Shown here: one piece after another, positions 1 to 25,549 of the stretch
Numbering within the stretch: the first letter of the stretch is position 1
Layout of the letters: each line of letters starts with the position of its first letter
Assembly (NCBI GenBank): GCA_036417435.1
Contig: CM070900.1
Span: 123,148,315-123,212,314 of the forward strand
Length of the DNA: 64,000 nt
Source of the DNA: Inia geoffrensis
Taxonomy: Eukaryota > Chordata > Mammalia > Artiodactyla > Iniidae
Direction of reading: 5' to 3'
The notes under the pieces: generated by a model
What the model saw: the letters and a program-made list of their open reading frames with translations, nothing else
Database searches by the model: none
What the model was told of the DNA's origin: nothing
Translations under genes and position numbers: made by a program

Positions 1-365
1 ACACTCCCACACTCTTTCTATGAGGCCACCATCACCCTGATACCAAAACCAGACAAAGATACTACAAAAAAAGAAAATTACAGACCAATATCACTGGTGA
101 ATATAGATGCAAAAATCCTCAAAAAAATACTAGCAAACAGAATCCAACAACACATTAAAAGGATCAAACACCATGATCAAGTGAGATTTATCCCAGGGAT
201 GCAAGGATTCTTCAATATACACAAATCAATCAGTGTGACACACCACATTAACAAATTAAGGAATAAAAACCATATGATCATCTCAGTAAATGCAGAAAAA
301 GCTTTCGACAAAATTCAACACCCATTTATAATAAAAACTCTCCAGAAAGTGGGCATAGCCATTTC
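1..365 (+). mobile_element. L1 ORF2 fragment (reverse transcriptase region)
   Basis: The translation contains [32 protein letters not shown] and IKTLQKVGI, the fingers/palm start of L1 reverse transcriptase. The copy enters from the left edge, stops abruptly near 365 and is followed by unrelated sequence, so it is a dead fragment. Confidence 0.9.
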
Positions 366-1033
366 CACATAAGCAGACATACTGTGGCAGCACAGAAGTC
401 AAAGAGAAGGACCCAAGGAAGATAGCCAGAATGGTTTCCTAGCCATCAAAGCCTAATCTAGCTGCATTCTGCCCCAGATACAAGGAATGTTGCAAATTTT
501 AAGTCTTGTGACACAAAACCATGCTTTGTTCACATCATTGCTCAATGAATATTGATTGAACGAGACCTTAGTAAACAGGAACTCTTTGCATGCTGTGACT
601 ACTCTGGCTGAAAGATATGGCATTCAATTAGAATTTAACTAATATTTAAGTCTTTTTATCTCTTTCAATTGACCCATTTGTTACATAAAAGATCTCTTAT
701 TTTCACTGTAACATCGCCAATGTGCTTGTTTCTTGTAGCAAAAGAAATCACAACTTCTGCAAAGAGGATCACATCATTCAAATATCTGGCAATGTTTGAG
801 GAGAAAGAATATTCTTGTATCCAATTTAAGTGCTATTCCATGCTCTGAAAATTGAAGAGCTGTCAGGGAAGGATATTTGATGAATATGGAAGGTTTTAAC
901 AAAACCTGAGATGCCAGACTGAGTATTTAGGAATCCATTGCAGACTTTGTTTAAATGACTGCATTTAGTTATGCATATCTTGCTCTGAAAGAGTAAAGTC
1001 ACACATGAGTACATTCCAGGTAATACAATAAAG
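366..1033. other. Intergenic DNA, nothing recognised
   Basis: AT-rich sequence between the L1 fragment and the hAT element. I see no exon, RNA gene or clear repeat in it. Confidence 0.5.
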
Positions 1034-1191
1034 CAGTGGTCCCCAACCTTTTTGGCACCAGGGACCAGTTTCGTGGAAGACAATTTTTCCACAGACCCTG
1101 ATAGGTGGGGAATGGTTTCAGGATGATTCAAGTGCATTACATTTATTGTGCACTTTATTTCTATTATTATTACATTGTAATATATAATGAA

Positions 1192-3060
1192 CTAATTATA
1201 CAACTCACCATAATGCAGAATCAGTGGGAGCCCTGAGCTTGTTTTCCTGCAACTAGGTGGTCCCGTCTGGGGGCGATGGGAGACAGTGACCCGAAGTGTG
1301 TTGCTTATGTCCAGTCTCCTCCGTGATCTCGTTTTGGTCGCTGTCACTGCAGAAAACCCTGCTTCACAAAGGTTGGATGTTGGAAATGGAGGCAGGCTTT
1401 TCAGTGCCTTTGTGGCAATCTCAGGATATTCCTCCTTGACTTTAATCCAGAATGTATGGAGATTTGACATTGTCTCAAGCATACTTTTAAGGCCCCCGTC
1501 ACTTGTGATCTCAAGCAGTTGATCCTCTTCTAGCTCCGACAAAGTCAATTCACCTGGCTTATTCACAAATGGGTCGCAGATCCATTCCTTCCCAGTTTGG
1601 GGGTCTTTTGTGGTTGGGAAGTAATGCTCAATCTCTTTTGAAAGCTGAGATAGGTGATCATGCACCAGCTGGGAGAAAGAAGGCCCTGGCTCAGTCTCTT
1701 TCAAAATCTCTGTTTGAAACATGTCAAAAATCCTAATGTTCACTTGTCACTCCCATAATTCCAGTTTGGCTTTGAATGCAGCCACTTTATCTACCGACTT
1801 GAACACAGTTGTCATTCTCCCCTGAACTGACAGATTGAGTTCATTGAGCAGGTTGAATGTGTCACACAAATAAGCAAGTTTGGTGACCCATTCTGTGTCA
1901 CTGAAATGTGCTGTCAGTGGTGACTGTTCTTCTAAAAGTAATCTCTGGAGTGACTCTCATAACTCAAAAACTCTAGCCAGTGATCTACCTTTAGAAAGCT
2001 ATCTCACTTCTGTGTATAAGAGAAGACATGTGCTCTGCGTCCATCTCCTCACGGAGCAGCATGAACAGATGTGAGTTAAGGGCATGTACTTTAACGTGGT
2101 TGATAATTTTAATCACATCCTGCAAACGTTGTTAAGTTCAGGTGACATTTTTCAGCTAGCCGGCATTTCTCTAGGGATGACACAATGCATAGACTCACAT
2201 TCAGAAGCGACCTCTTTGACCCGAGTAGTGAAACCAGAAAGCCGTCCAGTCATGGCAGCTGCTCCGTCCATGCATATACCAACACAAAATGACCAATTCA
2301 GTTTTCCTGATGTGTAATCATTCAGACTTCAATAGTTCTGCAGTTGTGGTGTTGGTTGGCAACAAAAGTGCACATAACATATCCTCATGCACATCCTCCT
2401 GAAAAATATATTGCACAGAAACAAGCATTGTTGCCTTGTTGTCAACATTGGTAGACTGGTCAACCTGGATTGCATACCACGGTGACTCATTAATCCTCTC
2501 TGACAATTGTGCCTCAATATCCTCTGCTATTTTATCAATTCGTCTAGCTATGGTGCTAGCCAAAAGAGGAACACATGCCACCTTTTGAACTGCATGCAGC
2601 CTCTTCTAAAAGTTCAAGACAGATGTCCTCAGCAGCAGGCAGGATCAACTTGTCACCAATAGTAAAGGGCTTCTTAGCTTTAGCAATGCAGTTAACCACT
2701 AAGAATGATGCTTTCGGTGCAGACATACTTGATGAAGTGGGCCTTCAATAATTGCTTCTGTTCTTCGTGTTCACGTTTTTTTTCTTTTGAAAAAGTCCAA
2801 AGCCTTGTCCTTCAAGGCAGGGTGCTTGGTCTCCATGTGGTGAAGCAGTTTTGAAGGTTTCATGGCTTTGTTGGATAGCCAGTCGCCACATATTATACAG
2901 AGCGGGCTTGGAGAACGTGAATCACCTGTTGCAATGAAACCATAATTTAAGTAGGACTCTTGTTATTTTCTTTTAAATGCAGCTTCCTTTTTGCTGGCAG
3001 TCTTAGAGTCTTCTGCTGTCTCATCATTGGGTCTTTTCCCCTTTTCAAAGAAACTCTCCA
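1192..3060 (-). pseudogene. hAT transposase pseudogene with BED finger
   Basis: The reading frame is broken. Reading the minus strand from high to low: a BED zinc finger near 2810-2910 (CIICGDWLSNKAMKPSKLL, then HHMETKH), a central catalytic-fold piece at 2581-2318 (ESPWYAIQVDQSTNVDNKA), and a C-terminal dimerisation piece at 1743-1192 (SNLCEAGFSAVTATKTR, RRLDISNTLRV). Stops and frameshifts separate the pieces, so no intact enzyme is encoded. The layout resembles the transposases from which ZBED-type genes arose. Confidence 0.85.
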
Positions 3061-3459
3061 ACAACATTTGGTTTTTACTCAATTTGGCTAGGATTAGCTT
3101 GCGGGCTTACCAAAACTGCAACTGAGACAAGTGTGCAGTGCAGGAAAGAGGTGTGGACGGAAGTGGTAAATAAAATAACGAGCGGGCCACATGCGGACAA
3201 AAATAAGTGTCGGATTCTGACTTAAAACATACCACCAGATGCAGCTGTACAACTGTAGTACATCAACTCACTTGCCACTATAAAGCCTGCTACCAGATGC
3301 AGCTTGTCACTTGCCACTCACTGATAGGGTTTTGATATGAGTCTGCAAGCAATTGATTATGGTCTCTGTGCAGTCAAACCTCTCTGCTAATGATAATCTG
3401 TATTTGCAGCCGCTCCCCAGCACTAGCATCACTGCCTCAGTTCCACCTCAGACCATCAG

Positions 3460-3547
3460 GCATTAGATTCTCATAAGGAGCATGCAACCTAGATCCCTCG
3501 CATGCACAGTTCACAGTAGGGTTCACACTCCTATGAGAATCTAATGC
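3460..3547. repeat. Subterminal inverted repeat in the hAT element
   Basis: The left arm at 3460-3480 (gcattagattctcataagg..) pairs with the right arm at 3528-3547 (..ctatgagaatctaatgc), about 20 paired bases with one bulge and a 47-base loop. Confidence 0.8.
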
Positions 3548-3683
3548 CACCACTGATCTGACATGAGGCGGAGCTCAGGCGGTAATGAGAGTGATGGGGA
3601 GCGGCTGTAAATACAGATGAAGCTTCGCTGGCTCAACTGCCACTCACCTCCTGCTGTGCGGCCCAGTTCCTGACGGGCCATGG

Positions 3684-3706
3684 ACCGGTATCAGTCCGAT
3701 ACCGGT
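3684..3706. repeat. Terminal-proximal hairpin in the hAT element
   Basis: accggtatc (3684-3692) and gataccggt (3698-3706) form a perfect 9-bp stem around a 5-base loop, about 50 bp from the right terminus. Confidence 0.75.
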
Positions 3707-3859
3707 GGCCTGTTACAGACCAACACCAATCCACGGCCTGGGGGTTAGGGACCCCTCCCGTAAAGGATGGTTTTAAGGGATATTCAAAGACAGATTATTA
3801 TCATATTATAATAGTGATTCTTTTTTTATTATTTAACATGCAAACCCTTACATAGTACT

Positions 3860-4075
3860 TAAAATGTGTTGAGCACTTCTAAGTGAACTTTACAAGTATT
3901 AATTTTATCCTCCAAACAACCCTATGAGAGAGGCATTATCGTTGTTCTCATTTTATACAAAGGAACTTCAGGAACTTAGAGACTAAGTCAATCACTTAAC
4001 GTCATATAGTGGGAGAGTCGGGACGTGTACTCAAGCAGTGTGGCTGTAGAGTCAACATGCTTGGCCATGATGCCA
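3860..4075 (+). repeat. MIR SINE
   Basis: Recognised from the ordered MIR landmarks: gagcacttctaag, the central ccctatgagagaggcattatc, and the later gacttaagtcaatcactta-type segment. Confidence 0.7.
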
Positions 4076-4659
4076 GTCCTCTCAACCCTCCATCCCTCGT
4101 CCCCAGAATGCCAGTCACTGCTCAAGGTTCTATTCCCTCTTTTGTTTACAGGCATTGGTTGGTAGAACGGCCCTCCACCCCATCCCATTCAGGGTGTTTA
4201 GCACAGTGTCCTGAATTATATTGGGTGTGGCTTCCTCTTCTATATTTCAAAGACATTAATTTGTCACTCAAAAGTTAGTATGGTGCCTATTAGCACCAGC
4301 ACAAGTGTATTCTTTTTATACTTTATTTTTCTCCATATAGTAGGAGGGAAGACAATTGCTTACATTATAGCTGTGATGTATTTTCACAGTAGCATCTACA
4401 GTACTCATTTACTCACAAAATGCAGAACTTGATCTCACTCCTATTATTCTAGATAACAGTATTTTTCTTGTTATGTGGAACACTTTTAGAGTTACAGAAT
4501 TAGCTGTGGCCACCTCTTCTGTCATATGCCCCTTCAGGTTACAGACACCACAGGATGGATGGAAGAGGATAACAAGATTCGAGAGATAACTATCTGTGTG
4601 CTGGGGGAAGAATTCGGCTTTCAAATTATACTAAATACATTTTCAGTGTTTGAGACATC

Positions 4660-5150
4660 ACATTTTGGATTGCTTTTGAGAGACTGAATGTACAAATATG
4701 CAATGGCCAGACCATACATGACAACAGAACTCTGACCTACAACCTCTGCAGCAACCAGTTCAAGAAGCCAAACCACAGTCTCTGAAGCAATCAGCCCAGA
4801 GATTGGGCTTTGGGCAGGGACGCCCAGTTCCCCTCATTTTTGCCCCTGCTTCCAATTCAGGACCAGCCAGAGAAAGCCAAATATGCTTCCCAAACCACTT
4901 ACCTAGGATACCCCACTTCTAGTTAGTCTGCCTCCAATTTCCGCATGCCTACCACCCGGCTCAGATCACACCCGAGCATACCCATTTTTTCACCAGAAAG
5001 CTTTCCTATGCCTGCCTTTGAGTTTCTGCCAGATTCAAGTAGGTGGTGGTGGCTGATTCCCTTGCTATAGCAAGCCCTAAATAGCCTCTGCTATAGTCTC
5101 TGTTTGTCCTCATTTGTATAGTCTTTATTTCCACACTTTCAAGAGAAATG
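4660..5150. mobile_element. Possible LTR relic
   Basis: Composition and the segment cctgattcccttgctatagc, followed by a pyrimidine-rich end, resemble a mammalian ERV LTR. No terminal TG...CA pair or target duplication was found, so this is tentative. Confidence 0.3.
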
Positions 5151-5404
5151 AATCTTCTCTTGCTCTACTTGCCAGAAAATTGATTATATTAGTTCCTCTT
5201 TTCCAATGGTGTCCGTAGGGATTGGTTGAAGGGTTGGCTATAGTGGCATCTAGATAGTTGGAGGGTTTCTACATTTGTGTGAAAGTCGCCTTAAAAATAT
5301 TAGTTTTATCGTTGTCCTAAAATATTTTTACTTCCTATTACTTGTAATTGGATGTGTTTGCCCGTCTCAGTAGCATTAAAAAAAAAAAAAAAAATCAGAG
5401 AAAA

Positions 5405-5556
5405 AACCCGAAGATATTAAGGAGAGTTTTATTGTAAAGATAGACAGGACCTACAGTTTTACATTTTTCCAAGTCTACAAAAACTCTCAGAGTAGAAATT
5501 TCTTTATGTCTGTCATACCAGCAGACAGATTATTTATAAATTAGGGAAAGGAAAGT
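5405..5556 (-). other. CKMT2: CKMT2 3'UTR
   Basis: Short 3'UTR inferred from the stop codon at 5557 to the first good polyadenylation signal, AATAAA on the minus strand (5428-5433). The cleavage point, about 15-25 bases further on, is not visible. Confidence 0.65.
5428..5433 (-). promoter_or_regulatory. CKMT2: Polyadenylation signal of CKMT2
   Basis: Canonical AATAAA on the minus strand, about 125 bases after the CKMT2 stop codon and the first such hexamer downstream of it. Confidence 0.7.
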
Positions 5557-18499
<12,943 letters not shown>

Positions 18500-18519
18500 C
18501 CTTCCTCTTGGATGAGTGT
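18500..18519 (-). other. CKMT2: CKMT2 5'UTR segment in first coding exon
   Basis: On the minus strand a polypyrimidine-rich acceptor (tctctgctttccag) ends at 18520, and a short leader runs to the ATG at 18499. This implies at least one more upstream noncoding exon, which I could not place with certainty. Confidence 0.7.
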
Positions 18520-18544
18520 CTGGAAAGCAGAGAAGCTAAAGATT

Positions 18545-18675
18545 ATTTTTTATTTAAAAATACATTTTGGCCACATCGCACAGCTTGCAGGATCTTAGTT
18601 CCCCAACCAGGGATTGAACCCGGACCCCTGCAGTGAAAGTGCCTATTCTTAACCTCTGAACCACCAGGGAACTCC
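18545..18675 (-). mobile_element. CHR-type SINE, short-head variant
   Basis: Reverse copy ending ccaccagggaactcc, flanked by agagaagct on both sides (18530-18538 and 18676-18684). It is inserted 25 bp upstream of the CKMT2 coding-exon acceptor, in sense to the gene. Confidence 0.88.
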
Positions 18676-19019
18676 AGAGAAGCTGAGAATTAGCCTCACA
18701 GAATGGCCCTGAACCACAGTACAGAAAACAACAGGCAAGAGAAAAACTGCAGGCGACTTAGCCTGTTCCGTTGTTTTGTTTTTCTCTTTCTTCCTTTCTC
18801 CCCAGTCCCCTTCACACTACTTAGGAAAACCTGGGTAGTTTTTAGACACTGAGAATGTCAAACTGCTTGCAGTCCTTGCCATTTTCTCCACTAATACGAT
18901 ATAGCGGGAAAAACCCAGAGGATTTCTACATCTGGCTGCTTGACAGCCCAGGTGCTCTTCTGGACTCTGCTGCTACACAGCTAGACCCTGAATAGAATGC
19001 ACTGCTGGGCTTGTAAGAC

Positions 19020-19600
19020 AAAGAGGAAGTTGTTACCAAAGGAGCTTCATTTTGCCCAACGCACAGCAAGCCAAAATGCCGAAACGCCAAGGTCTGCAGC
19101 AAAGAGAGGATTTATTCACAAGGCAGCCAAGGGAGAAGATGGGAGAACAAATCTCACAACCACTTCCCTGAAAGCAATGGGCTTGGGGGTATTTATGGGA
19201 TAACAAAGAAGCAGGGTGATCTGGGAGTGTGGGGAAAGATGATTGGGAAAAGTTTAGGTAATTGTTTTGCACAGGTGTAATAAAGCTACACACCTCTGCA
19301 GGTTCTGAGGGTAGAGTTTTCAGCCCTCCTATGTCAAAAGGTCACTGACATCCAGGTATGCCCAACTGCAGGGTTGCTGCTGGTCTTATCCAGTTATAAC
19401 CAGCTCAGCTTAAGCTAGACACAGCTGAGTCCACGTTCCTGGAAAATAACTCAGGCAAACATCTTATTGTTTAGGCTAGGAGCTGCTTGGTGGAGATGCT
19501 AGTCTTAAGACAACCTTGATTGGTGAAGGCAGGTGGAATGGATTTGACTAATCATTACTCGCAGTTGCAAAGTCTCTAAGGACCATTCTCCTACTTTGCT
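19020..19600 (-). mobile_element. Possible ERV LTR relic (reverse)
   Basis: A segment with agagaggatttattcacaag (a reversed AATAAA context), repeated ggg-rich stretches and a short cca-rich end resembles a reversed LTR. No target duplication was identified. Confidence 0.4.
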
Positions 19601-19889
19601 CACCCCAGATGAGCTGGTGTTGGAGCTCAGGTTTGGGTTATCTTGAGAGTGGATGTCCATTTGAATACTAAGATCTGGATACCAGCAGGGAGGTGGGGAA
19701 TTGAATCTAAGACTCCCCAGTTGAGCTAGGACCCTTGAAAGGGGCTAAAGTGGTCCAGGGTCAGGAGCCCTCCAGCAGAAATGCACTCAAATCTGCTCTG
19801 AGGAAGGTATGCTCAGTTTAGGCCCTGCTTCCCTACAGAGTAAGATCAAGCAATAGGCTCTTGGTCAAAGATCACCAAGCACACAAGGA

Positions 19890-20627
19890 GGCACCATGAA
19901 TGGGAGTCAGCAGAAGAAATGGCCACAGATTCAGACCTCCAATGACTGAAGATACCGGAATTGTCAGACAAGAATATAGATTAGCTCTATGTGGAATGTT
20001 TAAAGAAATAAGTGATGGAATCACAATGATGAGCAAGCAACAAGAGACTATTAAGAATAATAAACCTGATTTGAAAGAGAACGGGAATGAACCATGGATA
20101 TAATACAGCTGAAGACAGAATAAATGAATTGGAAGATAAATCTTAGGAAATTATCCAGAATGTTGCACAGGTAAATAAGAAAATGGAAAATATGCAATAT
20201 GAGAGATATAAAGGATAGAATGACAAGATCAAATACACATCTAACGGAAGCCTCATAAGGCAGAATAGAGAAAACAGAGAAGCCATGTTTCAAGGGAAAT
20301 GGCTGATAATTTTCCACAACTGATGAAAGACAAAAATCCATTGTTCAAGAGGCATGACATAAGTCATGCAAAATTAAAATAATCCACACATACATAAATA
20401 ACAGTCAACTGCAGAATATCAGCAACAAAGATATCAAAAGCAGTCAGAGAGAAAAGACAGTTCACCTATAAAGAAAAAACATCAGCTGATTTTTCAACAA
20501 TGAATAAGGGAAGCCAGAGATATGGTGTCCTTAAGGGGCTAAGACAATAATTATCAACCAGACTTGGGTACACAGTCAAACTATCTTTCAAAACTGAGAA
20601 CATGTATAAATCAAGCTAACTATTTAT
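19890..20627 (+). mobile_element. Old L1/HAL1 relic (ORF1-side sequence)
   Basis: Contains aaagcagtcagagagaaaag, tttttcaacaatgaataagg and caaactatctttcaaaactg in the order seen at the ORF1 end of old L1M/HAL1 elements. Stops occur throughout. Confidence 0.6.
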
Positions 20628-20948
20628 GGGACTTCCCTGGTGGTGCAGTGGTTAATAATCCACCTGCCAATGCAGGGGACATGGGTTCGATCCCCGGTCC
20701 GGGAAGATCCCACATGCTGTGGAGCAACTAAGCCCATGCACCACAACTACTGAGCCTGTGCTCTAGAGCCTGTGAGCCACAACTACTGAAGCCGGTGCAC
20801 CTAGAGCCCATGCTCCGCAACAAGAGAAGCCACTGCAATGAGAAGCTCATGCACCGCAACAAAGAGTAGCCCCCATTCGCCGCAACTAGAGAAAGCCTGC
20901 GTGCAGCAGCAAAGACCCAAAGCAACCAAAAATAAATATTTTTTTAAA
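20628..20948 (+). mobile_element. CHR SINE, long variant
   Basis: Starts gggacttccctggtggtgca, contains the longer body (ccacaactactgagcctgtg, cgcaacaagagaagccac) and the tail motif aaagacccaaagcaacc. It is inserted at the end of the old L1 relic. Confidence 0.92.
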
Positions 20949-23620
20949 AGATAAATATTTATATAATATCACCAGGGATGAAAATCAGATACCCTGCTGT
21001 GTCTGCTACTGCCCAGAAATCAGAATGGACAATTAATCCACAGTATCACCCAGTGGGGAGCTATTTATCGTGGGTTGTTGAGCGGAGAACAATAGAGCAG
21101 GTAACTCTTAGTACTCTCATTATATTGGTCTCTGTGATGCCCAAATAAAGGAAGGGTGGAATTTTTTTCCCTTGTATTTAGAAGATTACCAAGGCTCTGC
21201 TACAAGATTCTCCAAGCACAGGTGGGTTGGATGACTGCAATGAGCCTGTTGAGAGTATAGTTGTGGTATGAAAACCTGGGCTATCCAGCAGACGATAAAC
21301 TCCTCTAATAAGGCGAGGTCGACATGGCCTTACGCACAACTCTAAGAGTAGCCTTCTGAGGTCCACTTTCTTCCTTGATTGCATTTTGGGAACTGGGATG
21401 GGTCCATCAACTTTGTGCTTCCAGGATCCCCACCTGGAAGTCTTTACTTAACATTTTTTGAGCTAGGGAGAAATACGAACATCTCAACTAAAAGCATCAA
21501 AGTCCTTGAAAAAAGATTAGAAAGTTATTTTTCTACTTTAGCCCAGGAAATCAGATTATCAGACACAGCCTTTCCTCTGTGTCATTTCTAAAAACAATTC
21601 CCTCAATCGTAAAGACAAGAGGAATTACTTTAGTAATCAGCAGACAAGATAAATGGGTCATTTCTCAAAATCGTTCTAGGGATGTGTAATGGCCCAACAT
21701 TCATCTCACCACATGTACTTCTTTGCTCCCTACTAGACTTTGGGCTGTTGTCCATCTCCTTCCAAGAGTAGGTTAGTGTTCCTCAATGAACAGCACCCAG
21801 GCTTCCTGGCTCTTGTATCCAGCAGGTGACACTAACTTACATCTTTCAGACCTGTCTTATCTGCTTCCAGACCCTCCAATCTGCTTTTCAAGCAGAGAGG
21901 CAATACTGTCTTCTATGAGCTTTACCACAGAACTCACCAAAGTAAAGGAAGTGTTGCCTGAATTCTTTCCAGACTATATATGGGTCAAAATTTAAGCCAG
22001 CCCTAAGTTAACAAGAAGTGCGTTGGTTTCTGAGTTTGGCTCAAATAGCTTGATTTTTATTTTTCTTTCTTTAATTGGCTTTAGCACTGATAGGTGTTCA
22101 CATCAGCATGTTTGAGAAGATAAATCCAAAGAGGTAGAGTCAGGAGGAAGAGGAGGGGGTGTGTCTATGTGCAGCCCACTGACCACTGGTGGTCTTTAAA
22201 GGTCTTCCTCTCTGTAAGGGTGATCTGTGGGTAGGTGTCTGACTCAGAATATTAATGTTTGAAATGTCATCATATCCATATTTTAGTTTCTGGAAATAAT
22301 ATTAATTAACACCCAAGAGTTCTAACATCATGCTGGTGTTCTGGGCAGTGATGCATGATTCATGGTAATAATCCCGTGGAGGCTTTGGTGGCAGCAAGCC
22401 AAACAATCCAAGAGCTGAAATTCAGAGTACCCCTGCTTTGATTCCTTGTAGAGAATTGACACAGACTCAAAGCTTTGGTGAAGAATTCCTGTTTCTTTGA
22501 CTCTATGTTTTTCTCTCTCCAAGATACAATGAGACATAGAACTTCTCTACTGAGGTCCCAATCGATAAACTTGGGAATGAGACTGAAACAAGGGTCTCAT
22601 TGAACAGGGTAGTAATTTGGCAACGGCTGAGCCATGCTCCCCAAAGACCCAAAGCCAGGCTTGCAATGAAATCACTTTTCCTCATGACTAAACTAACTCT
22701 CTCTTGCATGTTAAGAGTTAGTCTTTGAAAAGCTGCACAGGCAGGACATTGTTTTGTCTTACAGATTCGTCTGTTACCCAGGAGGCCCCAATCTTACATA
22801 AGCACCATCTACAGCTAAAATTCCTGCTCAGGAGAGACTTGATTTGTTATTTGCACAGATGGTAACATGTGGCATAACCAAGTGGAGTTGGAAAGAGGTA
22901 TGTAAGAGGTAATCTGTGTCCACCGAAGGGGTCAGTATTTGGCTTTGCCTAGTTTCCACACGTGGTAGTTCTCTAAATCAGTATATTGTGTGAAACCACT
23001 GGAACAAAAGTTTGGAGCATAAGAGATCTGAAGCCTCCCTTACAAGCTTTTTAATTTTTTTCATTCCCTCCATGCCCCTAGTATCAGCATAACACACTGA
23101 ACTGTTCTGTCAAGAGATCACTGGGGAGAGGAGATGAGGGGCTGGAACAGCTGTGGTGTTTCCCCAGGGACAAAAGTTTCAGCATCCAGACACCCTCACT
23201 GTGGGCACCACATCAAGGCTTTGGCGTTTGCTCTTCTCTTTGCCAGGATCTATGTGGGAGAGCAGGTGTCAACTGAGTGGGCGATGTGAGGCCAGAAAAC
23301 GGGGCCAATCAGAGAGCTGAGCAGATGGGCGAGCAGAGGGCTGTGGGGGGGGAGAGGAACACGGGCAACAGAGAAGTTGAGAAGCCAGCTTCCCTCAGCC
23401 TTGTGAGACCAGCAGCCAGTGTTCTCTGGGAGAGGAATCCTGATCTATTTGGGGGGAAAGAGGCAAATGTCAACTAAAGAAGCTCATATTCAGAATTTTG
23501 TGAAGGCTCACACAAGCACATGTGCACATACATTCAGGGACTGTCATGGGGGCCCAGAACACCTAGAACCCAGTGGGCTGGCCTGACATTCGGATTGACA
23601 GCTCTAGAGCCTGTACAATC
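20949..23620. other. Noncoding stretch, nothing firmly recognised
   Basis: No exon, RNA gene or clear repeat was identified. Parts may be very old repeats beyond recognition by eye. Confidence 0.4.
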
Positions 23621-23629
23621 TCAACTTGA

Positions 23630-23652
23630 AATATACATATATATATATATTC
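23630..23652. repeat. AT dinucleotide repeat
   Basis: tacatatatatatatatat run of about 20 bases. Confidence 0.8.
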
Positions 23653-23789
23653 TAATACAGATATTACTTTTTATGATATCAGTTTTCTGTCCGTACTTTT
23701 GTGCTAATGTAATAAACCGCACTAATGTGTTCTAGTCAAATTATTATTACTGTTTTAGTAAAAGTATTGCTTCTTACTGCCCCTCAACT

Positions 23790-24125
23790 AGGACTCTGCC
23801 GTCCATTTTTCCCTGTCTGACTGGACCACAGCCTGGTGCCTTGTCCCCACAAAATCTCCCTGTGCCCTTCTAGCCTCAGTTGATGGCTTTCTCTCTGAGC
23901 TCCCAAAGCATTCACGGGCTGCTCACTCACTTGCACTTGAGCTGCATAGTTTTTTGACCTTTGTTGGTGAACTCAATTGTCCTGTATCTCCTGTCATGTT
24001 AGGGAACTCCCCACTAAGTTTGGATTATCTTCCCAGCTGATGGGTAAAATCTTCAAGGACAGGAACTCATCTGCCACAGATCCTTGCACATAGTAGCTGC
24101 TCAGTAAATACTTCTTCCCAGGCTT
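23790..24125 (+). repeat. L2 3' end relic
   Basis: Ends with aaggacaggaactcatctgc, ccttgcacatagtagctgct and cagtaaatacttctt, the usual L2 3' pattern. The upstream extent is uncertain. Confidence 0.6.
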
Positions 24126-24744
24126 TACATAATTATTTGTGAGCAGTGCTCTGCCTGATTTCCAGAAGGAGGATATCATACCAGCCTCCTGTGTATCTCC
24201 TTTTAAATGCATGTAGGTCTAAGGGAATGGGTCCTTTTCCCTGGGCTATTCTCCAAGGCACCTTACTAACCTGGCCGCTTTTACTCCCAAGTACTTCTCA
24301 CTTTTAATCTGCTACGAAGCCCCAGGCCTGGTATCCAAGCCAATATAGAATCAATTTTGTGAGCTAGCTTCCTGGATCAAAACTTGAGAAAAAAATCTAC
24401 TTATATAACACTAAACACGTCCCTTTCGGCTACTGATTTTGAAATCCTATCATAAAAGCAACTGAGTGAGGCTGGTAGGCAGGTTTTCAGCATTTCCCTG
24501 CTCAGGCTCCTGGTCTCTGTGAGCTGCCCCTGAGCCAGGGTAGCCCAGCACAGGCTCCTGACCTCTCAGCTATGACAGGCTGGCTGCCCCACTGAGCCCA
24601 TCCTCGGCGGTTTCCAGGGGTGATCCAGTGGATGCTACCCCACAGATAACAGACGAAGCATCACTGAGTGCCCTTCCTTCCTCCAGGGATCCTTCTCAGA
24701 CTGAGCGGTAGGTGGGGAAGGAGGGGTCAGATGAAGAGAAAGTG

Positions 24745-25320
24745 CTAGGTGTTGGGGAAATTTAAGTCTCCCGACACCCAGAAATTTCTCTCCGAAAGAC
24801 TGAGGAGAGAAAGAAAACAGCTTTATTATTGACTAAGCACGAAACCAGACTGTGATGCACATCAGCTAAAGAGACTGGAAAGCCAGAACAAAATCTCACC
24901 CTCTTAAAGAGCCGTGCAGATAGGACCCACCTACGCCTGTTCTTCGGGTAACTCAAGTAAGAGGACATGACAGCACCATTTGTCACACAGAATTCACTCT
25001 AAATTCACCTGATCATTGGGGTGGCCATTTGTGTTAGTTAACTGCCTTTATCCAAAGGGAAAATGAGCTGTTCCCATCTCTCTGACAGCAGGTCTTTACC
25101 ACTGAGCCTGGGAGATTGGGGTGCTATCTTCCTGGTGTTTACATTTCAAAGAGATGGCTCCCAGGCCTTGGAGAGAGACAGTCCTGGGTTGTTAAGCTGG
25201 CTGGAAGCTTACTTAGCTTTGAAAAACATTTAAATACATCTCAAAGGGGCAGAGACAGAATTTACAAGTTTTCTAAAGGAAATGCTCTAAGAAAAGGGAA
25301 GGGAGCATTCATTTTGTTAC
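24745..25320 (-). mobile_element. Possible LTR relic (reverse)
   Basis: gaaaacagctttattattga near the start is consistent with a reversed LTR polyadenylation region, followed by LTR-like unique sequence. No termini were found. Confidence 0.3.
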
Positions 25321-25549
25321 CTCCCTCTCCCACACACTGGGGAGGACGGTGTTGGGAGCTCAGCAGGGCTCAGGTCAAGGATGGACACCACTCAGAGCTG
25401 ACCTGGCGCTTGGCACATGTAAGAGAAAAGACCCAAAGACCACAGGACTGGGTCACAGTTTTTCTTGGTTCTCAAGACCACTGGCCCACACGTGGTAGGT
25501 TCTCAGAAGATGCTGGATGAGTGAGTGAACAAACAGTCATAGAGACACT

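Larger units (their letters stand above)
1034..3757 (-). mobile_element. Nearly full-length decayed hAT-Charlie DNA transposon
   Basis: The left terminus cagtggtccccaacc is matched in inverse by the right terminus (3743-3757). Candidate 8-bp target duplications caataaag (1026-1033) and ccgtaaag (3758-3765) agree at 6 of 8 positions, as expected for hAT. The interior encodes a transposase on the minus strand. Total 2.72 kb. The exact subfamily was not assigned. Confidence 0.85.
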
